DNA of 64,000 nucleotides from assembly GCA_964368645.1 (NCBI GenBank), contig CAYJBY010000004.1, positions 75,764-139,763 on the forward strand, given 5' to 3'. This stretch comes from JAEDHM01 sp964368645. GTDB lineage: Bacteria; Bacillota; Clostridia; Christensenellales; CAG-1252. A model generated the notes under the pieces. It searched no databases. It was given only the letters and a program-made list of their open reading frames with translations, and had not been told where the DNA came from. Positions 34,653-42,016 of this stretch are shown one piece after another. The translations under genes and the position numbers were made by a program. Each line of letters opens with the position of its first letter. Position 1 is the stretch's first letter.

Positions 34653-36710
34653 TTAGTATTCCTCGTAAAAAGCGGTAGTCAAATCCGCCAAGAGGTTAGG
34701 CAGACCGGGGAGCTTGATTCTCCCTAAAAGCCACCTCATAAAGTCCTGTACGTTAAGGGTGCAATCCTTGCCGTCGGGATCGTGCTCGTAGCTGATTTTC
34801 ACCGCGCCGCCCACCGTCTTGATATTAAAGGTGGAATTATGGAGCATAGGATCCAAAACCTGCATATTGATATTCAAATCGTTTTCCAGCTTGATTTTCG
34901 GCACGATATACTGCATAAAGCCGATAGGATTGATAATGCGGAGCATATTATGCTCGTAGGTATCGTCCTCGTCTATATCGATTTCGGAAAGGGGGCGGTT
35001 GAGAGGTACTCTTATACCGTTGTCCAACAGCTTGGCGGCGTTAAGCCCCTTGTCGGAAAACAGCTTTTTGACGATTTCGGCTTTTTCGCTCTCGCCGAGA
35101 GCTGACGTTTGAGCGTCGTTAGCGGAATTAAGCTCCTGCGCGTCGTTGATAACCGCTTCGATAATCTTATCCGTCTCGTCCAAAAGCAAATAGCCGTAGG
35201 CATCACTCTCGCGGTCAAGGAGCCAAACCAGCTTGCCGCCGTCGGAGTCAACCTCGCGTAAACGCTGTAAGGTGTCCGCCTCGTCGCGGTATTGAGTAAA
35301 GGAAAATTTTGCATTATAGGCGTTGAAGAGGGCAGTTACCTTGGCGTAATCGTCGATACCGCCAATACTCAGCCGCATATCGTCGCGGTAGAGCTTATCA
35401 GCCGTCAGCTCCGTTTCAAAGTTAAATCTGATAAAGCCCATACGGATATAGTAGGCGTAAAGCTTATGATTAGCAGGGCAGAGCATAGCTATGGGGCATT
35501 TGTCGCGGTACAGCTCGTAAAGCAACTTGCGGATTACTCTTTCGGCGCGACCTTGGCGGCGGTAATTGTCGTCTGTTGCGATACCGAAAAGGTAGGGAGC
35601 GTTAAGGATTTCGCCGAAAACTCTAAGTTGTTTCATACGGACGAAGCCGCAGGCGACCAGCTTGTCGTTGACCGCGTCCAAAGCCTGATAAGGCACCTGA
35701 TTAGCGTCGAAAATAAGAGAGGTCAGCTCGTCGCTGTCGCCGAAAACGGACTGATAAAGGTCGTGGATTTCGGTGTCCAAATTCTCGGTAAGAGTGAATT
35801 TCGCAACCAACGTGCAGGGTTGGAAGGTCATTTTTGACAGGCGCAAGCCCTCTAAGCCCAAATCCTCCTGCCTGTTGATAACCTTACAGGACTTCATACA
35901 CTCCGCCTCGTAATGGTTAAGCTCGCTGAATCCGTCGATATGCTCGCTGTCGCACTTTTCAAAAAGTACCACACCCACGCCGTTGACCAGCACCTGAAAA
36001 ACGGTCATTCCAACGATTTTGCCGTCGATTATCAGGATATGGATTTGCAGACAAAGCTGTTCGCGGTGGTGTATAAGGTACAAAAGCCTTTCCAACTCCT
36101 CGTGGTAGTCGTAGCCCTTGAGCCTGTTCCAGTTGACGGTCATTTCCTCAATACCCTCTACGTCCTCGTCCGTCATAGGTCTGACGGAATAACGCCCCTC
36201 GTACTCCTTGCGGAATTTTGCAAGGCGGTGTTTTTTGTTCTGGAGCTTTTGACCTGCCAGTTCGATAAGGGTGTCGGGGTAATAAACGTACTCCGCCATA
36301 GACCTTTCGTAGCGGAAACGGTGCTGAGGGGTGGAAAAAATCGGCTGTTCGTCAAAGTTTAGGCTGTTGTAATCAAGGTCGGAGCCGTCGGCTTTCAGCA
36401 GAGCCTGTACTTGATGCTCGGTGGCGTAAATGACGTTAAGTATCTCGCCGCGCTTGATACATTCGTCCTCCATCTTGTCCACTGCGGTGGGGTAATAGCT
36501 ATGCTCGCAAAGAGGACTTAAGAAGGTAAATTCGTCGTTGACGAAACCGCAAATATACAGAGCCTCGGGAGTAATGCACACCTTCGGATCGGTGAAATCA
36601 GTCCATAAAAGTAAGGTTGCAACGGAAAAATCACTTTGCAGAGTATCGCACTTAGCGATAAACGCGTCAATCAGCGATTGATGATAAGGTAAAAGACTTT
36701 CAAATTCCAT
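34653..36710 (-). CDS. DUF2156 / Eis-like acetyltransferase / SCP2 fusion protein
   Basis: 685 residues. Residues 1-305 resemble the DUF2156 domain of lysyl-phosphatidylglycerol synthase C-termini (a GNAT-like double domain). Residues about 310-580 read as an Eis-type double GNAT with an acetyl-CoA loop in RRQGRAERVIRKLL and ANHKLYAYYIRMGF. The last about 95 residues look like the SCP2-like tail of Eis. No membrane segments, unlike MprF. Eis proteins acetylate amines including aminoglycosides; here the acceptor is unknown. Monocistronic. The fusion is unusual. Confidence 0.7.
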   Translation of the reverse strand: MEFESLLPYHQSLIDAFIAKCDTLQSDFSVATLLLWTDFTDPKVCITPEALYICGFVNDEFTFLSPLCEHSYYPTAVDKMEDECIKRGEILNVIYATEHQVQALLKADGSDLDYNSLNFDEQPIFSTPQHRFRYERSMAEYVYYPDTLIELAGQKLQNKKHRLAKFRKEYEGRYSVRPMTDEDVEGIEEMTVNWNRLKGYDYHEELERLLYLIHHREQLCLQIHILIIDGKIVGMTVFQVLVNGVGVVLFEKCDSEHIDGFSELNHYEAECMKSCKVINRQEDLGLEGLRLSKMTFQPCTLVAKFTLTENLDTEIHDLYQSVFGDSDELTSLIFDANQVPYQALDAVNDKLVACGFVRMKQLRVFGEILNAPYLFGIATDDNYRRQGRAERVIRKLLYELYRDKCPIAMLCPANHKLYAYYIRMGFIRFNFETELTADKLYRDDMRLSIGGIDDYAKVTALFNAYNAKFSFTQYRDEADTLQRLREVDSDGGKLVWLLDRESDAYGYLLLDETDKIIEAVINDAQELNSANDAQTSALGESEKAEIVKKLFSDKGLNAAKLLDNGIRVPLNRPLSEIDIDEDDTYEHNMLRIINPIGFMQYIVPKIKLENDLNINMQVLDPMLHNSTFNIKTVGGAVKISYEHDPDGKDCTLNVQDFMRWLLGRIKLPGLPNLLADLTTAFYEEY

Positions 36711-37056
36711 ACTTAAAACCCTTTCCTGTATTTGTAACTAGCATAATAGCACTAATACCTTGGAATGACAAACGAAAACGACAAGTTGAATTATTAATTT
36801 TTAGCACCTTTGTTAATAATCGAGGATAGCCGTATCCTCGTAGCGTAAGCTTTGGGAGCGATAGCCTTAATTCTCGGATAATACTGATAATTATGCAACA
36901 AATACTGCGCCGCTATTCGGATTGGTTTATTAAGAGAATCCATAGTTAATTAATATAAAGGACAGTCCTCAATCCTTGAACTGCCCTTTATAAATTACCA
37001 CATAGCGCGGTATAATTGCGATTTGCTTGTATCTCTATTGTCAATAAGCGAAAACA
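36711..37056. other. intergenic spacer with one weak hairpin
   Basis: No gene. An imperfect stem (AAAGGACAGT / ACTGCCCTTT, 36957-36991) may end the minus-strand gene at 37057, but no strong T-run follows. Confidence 0.4.
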
Positions 37057-38777
37057 TTAATCGATTGACGGCAGTATGGTCATCGGATCTATCTTGGTGC
37101 CGTCCTTTGTGATTTCAAGATGCAGGTGAGCGGCAACGTCGGATTCGGAGTATAGGCTTGTGCCTATAACGCCTATAGCCTGCCCTTGCGTAACTACCTC
37201 ATCAGCGGTAACTAGGGGCGTGTCGCCTAAGCATCTGTAAATACTGACGTAACCGTTCTCGTGTTCTATCGTGACTGAATAACCATTCATAGTAGAGTTA
37301 TCAACGGATAAAACAGTGCCGTCCGCTATTGCGCACACCGTGCCCTCGCCGCCGATTGTAAAGTCGGTTCCTTCGTGTGTCGTCCAAGTTTTCAGCACGT
37401 TATTAAAGTACAAGCATACAAAATCTGCCTCCTTAATAATCGTACAATCTTTACCTGGTAGATCGTAGACTAGCGGGTGCCAAATGCAGCCGTAAAAAGC
37501 GTCCTCTCCGATTGTCGCTTCGCTGTTTTCGATAGTAACCGTCGAAAGATTAGAGCAGCCGTAAAAGGCTTTTTCGCCGATACTTGTCACGTTTTCGGGG
37601 ATTGTAACCTCTATTAAACCGATACACCCCGAAAAGGCGTTACTGCCGATTGTCGTGATATTGTTGCCGACAGTAAGCCGCGTTATATATACGTTACCGC
37701 TGAATGCGTTTTTTGCAATAGTCGTTACCTGCTTACCCTTGTACGTATCGGGAATGATAACCTTTGTGTCGCCGCTTAAGTAATTAATGATGGAATAAGT
37801 GCCGTCTGCGTTTTCGGTGAACAGGAAAACTCTTCCTAGACCGAAATTCTCTTCAACCCAGTTTGCTTCGGTATCGGTGTACTCCGGGTGGTATTGTACG
37901 TATAATTCGTATGCGGATTTCCCTGCCGCACCAGTTTCGCCCTTAATACCTTGTTCTCCTTGGATACCTTGCTCGCCTTGAATACCTTGTATGCCTTGTT
38001 CGCCTTGAATACCTTGTATGCCTTGTTCGCCTGTATCGCCCTTAGGACCGCGTTCACCTTGAACACCTTGCGCCCCTGTTTCGCCCTTAGCTCCGGGTTC
38101 TCCTTGGATACCTTGCTCTCCTTGGATACCTTGCTCGCCTTGAATACCTTGCTCGCCTGTATCGCCCTTAGCTCCGGGTTCTCCTTGGATACCTTGCTCG
38201 CCTTGAATACCTTGTATGCCTTGTTCGCCTGTATCGCCCTTAGGACCGCGTTNNNNNNNNNNNNNNNNNNNNNNNNNNNNNNNNNNNNNNNNNNNNNNNN
38301 NNNNNNNNNNNNNNNNNNNNNNNNNNNNNNNNNNNNNNNNNNNNNNNNNNNNTCGCCTTGAATACCTTGTATGCCTTGTTCGCCTGTATCGCCCTTAGGA
38401 CCGCGTTCACCTTGAACACCTTGCGCCCCTGTTTCGCCCTTAGCACCGGGTTCGCCTTGAACACCTTGCGCTCCCGTATCGCCCTTGGTGCCGGAAACTA
38501 TGACGTTGACGGTGGAATCGCCGTTTTTATACTTGATTACCAAGAAACCGTCTGCGTTGGTGGATACTCCTGTTATCAGAGAATCACCGCCGTTAGACAG
38601 CAGTGCGATAAACTCCTCCAACGTGCCTGTATAGCCTTGGTTGGTTGCCGCGGCATAAGCCACATCCACCGTCATTGTTTCGATATTACTATCACAGGCG
38701 GTAAACGTCAATGCCAGCATTACTGCAATAGCCACGACAAAAATAATGGAAATAAATAGTTTCAAATTGGTCTTCAT
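37057..38777 (-). CDS. collagen-like / LRR_5 / M23 peptidase-domain lipoprotein (split by assembly gap)
   Basis: One gene, broken in the assembly. The lipoprotein signal ends at FTAC (Cys28). Roughly 45 collagen-like Gly-X-Y triplets follow (GDTGEQGIQGIQG, GEPGAKGETGAQGVQ), then BspA-type LRR_5 repeats (AFSGCIGLIEVTIPENVTSI), then an M23-type domain with HEGTDF and HLHLEI zinc motifs; the usual YxHL histidine is Arg-Cys (YRCL). The gap holds 100 N plus a duplicated 55 nt; removing these 155 bases puts the N-terminal frame exactly in phase with the C-terminal frame, giving about 521 residues. AGGGAGG precedes the ATG. Likely a surface stalk carrying a wall-binding or wall-cutting head. Confidence 0.85.
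38198..38407. other. assembly join: identical 55-nt ends around 100 N
   Basis: 38198-38252 and 38353-38407 are identical, flanking exactly 100 N (38253-38352), as at 26745-26954. The join lies in the collagen-like repeats, so true repeat number may also be collapsed. Confidence 0.93.
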
Positions 38778-38819
38778 AAAATCCTCCCTAAACTGATGCT
38801 TACAATACTAATCGTAAGC

Positions 38820-38848
38820 ATTATACTCTATATATCGACAATTGTCAA
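38820..38848 (-). promoter_or_regulatory. sigma-A promoter of the collagen-like gene
   Basis: On the minus strand TTGACA (38848-38843), 17-base spacer, TATAAT (38825-38820). A second tandem minus-strand promoter (TTGACT, 17, TATAAA) lies at 38891-38863, inside the second direct repeat. Confidence 0.8.
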
Positions 38849-38892
38849 TAATCGGAGCATATTTTATACTCTATTTGGAGACAATAGTCAAT
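38822..38892. repeat. two 28-bp direct repeats, candidate operators
   Basis: 38822-38849 and 38865-38892 share TATACTCTAT-N5-GACAAT-N-GTCAAT, spaced 43 bp start to start (about four helical turns). The first contains the perfect palindrome GACAATTGTC. They cover both divergent promoters and the second includes the regulator's ATG. Confidence 0.75.
38842..38870 (+). promoter_or_regulatory. promoter of the XRE regulator
   Basis: TTGTCA 38842-38847, 17-base spacer, TATACT 38865-38870. GGAG at 38877-38880 then serves the ATG at 38891, leaving a very short leader. Confidence 0.65.
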
Positions 38893-39097
38893 GATTTCTT
38901 ATGAACCGTTTTACAAAACCATAAAAAACAAGGGACTTACAACCTACAAGTTGATAATCAATTTTGGCGTAAGTCGGAGCTTGTTGGATAGGTTAAAACA
39001 TAACAAAGCTATCAGTACGGTAACGATTAACGATTTATGCTCTTTTTTGAATTGCAGGGTGGAGGATATAATCGTATTCAAAGAGGACGGGGAATAA
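38891..39097 (+). CDS. small XRE/Cro-type HTH regulator
   Basis: 68 residues, almost entirely a helix-turn-helix of the Cro/C1 type: TTYKLIINFGVSRSLLDRLK is the HTH and VTINDLCSFLNCRVEDIIVF the closing helices. There is no effector domain. It is divergent from the collagen-like lipoprotein, with repeat operators between, so autoregulation and control of that surface gene are likely (inference). Confidence 0.82.
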   Translation: MISYEPFYKTIKNKGLTTYKLIINFGVSRSLLDRLKHNKAISTVTINDLCSFLNCRVEDIIVFKEDGE

Positions 39098-39161
39098 TCA
39101 GCATAAGCATTTCAAAAAAATGGCTTGATTACATAAAACTTAGTTTTCATCTGACAACGCC

Positions 39162-39195
39162 GAAAACGCCGATAATAACGTCGGCGTTTTCTTTT
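39162..39195 (+). terminator. terminator of the XRE gene
   Basis: GAAAACGCCGA pairs with TCGGCGTTTTC over an eight-base loop and is followed by TTTT. The rest of 39196-39440 has no gene, only degenerate repeats of about 20 bp containing TCGGAAT. Confidence 0.7.
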
Positions 39196-39444
39196 ATGCA
39201 TAGAAACGAGAGAAACAACCCTTACGGAAGGGAAAACAGCGCATTCGGAATAACAATACAGTTAAATCGGAATAGCACGACTGCTCAATCGGAATGAAAA
39301 AAACGACTGAAACGGTATCGCATAACCGCTCATTCGGCGAGATAGCACAATCGAAAAGATAATACTGTTAAATCTAAATGGATAAGACAGCTCAATCGAA
39401 GTCGGCAAAAGATTATTTATGCAGTTGTAAGGGGATAGGAGTAA

Positions 39445-40014
39445 TCAGAAAAAGATTTCGTTTTCCATAACGAATTTCAGCTCTCCCATAAGAAAGTTCA
39501 TCAGCTCCTCCGGGGTTTGCTTTTTCCCCGACTCTATCCAGTAGCAAAGCGTAGCAAAAGCCACGCCGCTCCTTAACGCGGCGAAGAAACGGGGATCCTT
39601 GTTAAAGTTTTCAACATCCGTGTACCTGTCGGTTATTATGTGGTAATTATCGATAAAGGAATTGAAAACTATATCCGTGCGGTGGATTTTCACCAGTACC
39701 TCCAGAAGCGAACCTCTTTCCTGCCAAGTGCGGAAGTAGGTTTCGATACAGGCGTACTTGCTGTCGCGGCTTTTCATTTCGCTGACGCATTTATTAAAAA
39801 CCTTTATGTAATCGCTGTCGCATTTCCAAATAAGCACGTCGATTACGTCGTCGAAAAGTCTGTAAAAGGTCGCTCTGCTTACCGAGGATTCTCTCTGTAT
39901 ATCGGAGATGGTTATTTTGTCGATATTAGGCGTTTTTTCAAGCAGTGCGATTAAACCCTCATAGATGAGAGTCGCGGAAACTAGGGTTCTCTTGTCGTCC
40001 TTGATATGGTACAT
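39445..40014 (-). CDS. TetR/AcrR-family transcriptional regulator
   Basis: 189 residues from ATG 40014, preceded by AAGGAG; a start 27 bases upstream lacks a site. The N-terminal HTH is KITISDIQRESSVSRATFYR. The C-terminal part resembles TetR_C_8-type ligand domains. It is divergent from the iron alcohol dehydrogenase and probably controls it; the inducer is unknown. Confidence 0.82.
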   Translation of the reverse strand: MYHIKDDKRTLVSATLIYEGLIALLEKTPNIDKITISDIQRESSVSRATFYRLFDDVIDVLIWKCDSDYIKVFNKCVSEMKSRDSKYACIETYFRTWQERGSLLEVLVKIHRTDIVFNSFIDNYHIITDRYTDVENFNKDPRFFAALRSGVAFATLCYWIESGKKQTPEELMNFLMGELKFVMENEIFF

Positions 40015-40161
40015 TTTTACTCCTTTTCGGCGGATTTTCATTACAAAACCGCTATTTTTTGTTTCGTTACGTTTATTTTTGCCTTCTTCTGTTTTCTAAA
40101 TCGCAATTCGTCCGCGAATGTTTTATTCGCGCCGTAACCTCTTATTTGGGGTGCGGTTTAA

Positions 40162-40190
40162 TTGTAACACATTTAGAGTTATGATACAAT
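40162..40190 (+). promoter_or_regulatory. promoter of the alcohol dehydrogenase gene
   Basis: TTGTAA 40162-40167, 17-base spacer, TACAAT 40185-40190, in the TetR/ADH divergent region. Confidence 0.6.
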
Positions 40191-40268
40191 ATGTTTTACA
40201 AGAACAAATATGTTTTTTTACAAAAAGAACGTATTGTTTGCGAATCTTTAGCAAAAGGAGAAAGAAAA

Positions 40269-41495
40269 ATGGCGGTAAGTTTTATCAAAAAGTTTGGTTG
40301 TCGCGCTTTTCAAAAGCTGATGTGGTGCGTGATGTGGCTGCTTCCTTGGAACGGGAATAAGGGCATACTTAGCGGTGCTGACAGTATAAAACAGCTTCCC
40401 GCTTATCTTAAGGATAAGGGTTTTCATTCAATACTCGTGGTGACGGACGAGGGCTTATACAAGCTGGGAATGGTCAACGGCTTAGTTGAGGCTTGCGAGG
40501 CAATCGGCACCCACTGTGCTATTTTCCACGAGGTTGTGCCTAATCCCACCATCAAGAATATCGAGGACGGACTTAATATGTATAAGGCGCACAACTGTGA
40601 CGCAATCGTGGCTTTAGGCGGCGGTTCGGCAATGGACTGCGCTAAGGGCATCGGAGCGAGAGTCGCCCGTCCCAAGAAGACGATTCCCCAACTTAAGGGC
40701 AATCTCAGGGTGCTGAAAAAACTTCCTCCGCTGGTGGCGATACCCACTACGTCAGGTACGGGCAGTGAAGCTACCTTAGCGGCGGTTATTTCCAATCCCG
40801 AAACGCACGAAAAGTATCCCATTAACGATCCCGTGCTAATGCCAAGATACGTTGTATTAGATCCAGTGCTGACCGTCGGACTGCCTCCTCATATCACCTC
40901 AACCACAGGTATGGACGCTCTAACCCACGCGGTGGAGGGCTATATCGGCGGCGAGAACACGGCGCAAACCAAGAAGGATTCGATTGAGGCTACAAAGCTG
41001 ATTTATAAGTACTTGAAAACCGCCTATGATAACGGCGCGGATCTTGAGGCGCGTAACCAAATGCAACAGGCGGCGTACCTTGCAGGCAGAGCGTTTACAC
41101 GCTCTTACGTGGGCTACGTTCACGCGGTAGCGCATACCCTAGGCGGCTTTTACGGCGTGCCCCACGGCTTGGCTAACGCGGTTATACTTCCCTACGTTTT
41201 GACCGCATACGGGAAGAGCGCGTACAAAAAACTGGCGCAACTTGCCGACTGTATCAATCTCCACGGCGACACGGACGAGCAAAAGGCGAAAGCGTTTATC
41301 AAGTGGATTAAGGATATGAACAGTTCAATGAAAATTCCCGATAAAATCAGAGCGAAGGACGGTTCCGTATTGATAAAGGAATCCGATTTACCTGTGATGA
41401 TAGATCACGCTTTGCACGAGGCTAATCCTCTGTATCCCTGTCCGCAGGTTTGGGGTGCCGAAGAAATCGAGGCTATTTACCGTCAGATAATGTAG
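40269..41495 (+). CDS. iron-containing alcohol dehydrogenase
   Basis: 408 residues from ATG 40269 (AAGGAG at 40256-40261); an in-frame ATG at 40191 lies on the promoter and is rejected. NAD-binding GGGSAMDCAKGIG and TTSGTGSEAT motifs are clear, and the iron-binding residues fall in DALTHAVEGYIG and the later HALGGFYGVPHG-type region (HTLGGFYGVPHG). It would oxidise alcohols or reduce aldehydes with NAD(P)H. An unusual hydrophobic N-terminal segment (FQKLMWCVMWLLPW) may associate with membranes. Confidence 0.9.
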   Translation: MAVSFIKKFGCRAFQKLMWCVMWLLPWNGNKGILSGADSIKQLPAYLKDKGFHSILVVTDEGLYKLGMVNGLVEACEAIGTHCAIFHEVVPNPTIKNIEDGLNMYKAHNCDAIVALGGGSAMDCAKGIGARVARPKKTIPQLKGNLRVLKKLPPLVAIPTTSGTGSEATLAAVISNPETHEKYPINDPVLMPRYVVLDPVLTVGLPPHITSTTGMDALTHAVEGYIGGENTAQTKKDSIEATKLIYKYLKTAYDNGADLEARNQMQQAAYLAGRAFTRSYVGYVHAVAHTLGGFYGVPHGLANAVILPYVLTAYGKSAYKKLAQLADCINLHGDTDEQKAKAFIKWIKDMNSSMKIPDKIRAKDGSVLIKESDLPVMIDHALHEANPLYPCPQVWGAEEIEAIYRQIM

Positions 41496-41550
41496 CTCGC
41501 GTTTTGCTAGCTATATCCGAAATAAACAAATATTAGTCAACATAAAAAAG

Positions 41551-41595
41551 AAAGCCCTAACAGCCACCGCATAGCGGAGCCGTTAGGGCTTTTTG
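41551..41595 (+). terminator. terminator of the alcohol dehydrogenase gene
   Basis: AAAGCCCTAAC and GTTAGGGCTTT pair over a loop that contains its own CCGC/GCGG helix; a short T-run follows. Confidence 0.85.
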
Positions 41596-41876
41596 CGTTC
41601 GTGTAACAGGGTGGCATTAGTGTAATAAGGTTGCATTAGTGTAATAAGGTTGCATTAGTGTAAAAAGTTTGCATTCGTATAACAGTGTAGCATTAGAGTA
41701 ACAAGTTTGCATTGGGATAACGGAGTTTCATTTTGGTAACAGTGTTGCATTCGTATAACAGCGTTGCGTTCGGGTAATAAGTTTGCATTCGTATAAAACA
41801 GTGTTGCGTTCGGGTAATAAGGTTGCATTTGGGTAGCGGAGTTGCATTCGTACAACATTGCATTCGGGTAAAAAGT
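41595..41876. repeat. 19-bp minisatellite, about 15 units
   Basis: Tandem units close to GCATTCGTGTAATAAGGTT, most exactly 19 bp, a few 16-21. Units diverge by several bases, with two adjacent units identical near 41614-41651. It lies directly after a terminator. Because 19 is not a multiple of 3 it is not a peptide repeat. Confidence 0.88.
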
Positions 41877-42016
41877 AAGCTTTAAGCACTATTGCGCAGG
41901 GGCGGCGGACACAAAAAAAAGATTGCACCATTGATATAGAACAAAACCTATTTTATTGTTTTTATATTGGCGGTTTGTTGGCGTTTTGAAGTTTATAATG
42001 TATAATATAATGGTAA

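Noticed and set aside
36957..36991. Strong terminator after the collagen-like gene
   Set aside because: The stem has a mismatch and no clear T-run follows on the minus strand; recorded only as a weak hairpin.
37921..38470. CRISPR-like array
   Set aside because: The short repeats have no unique spacers; they are in-frame Gly-X-Y codons on the minus strand.
40191..40268. Upstream start of the iron alcohol dehydrogenase
   Set aside because: That ATG touches the -10 box; AAGGAG and the family alignment favour 40269.
41595..41876. CRISPR array
   Set aside because: Units are 19 bp, degenerate and directly adjacent, without spacers; no cas genes are nearby.
41655..41931. Two 67-residue minus-strand ORFs rich in Asn and Tyr
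   Set aside because: They are translations of the 19-bp minisatellite in successive frames.
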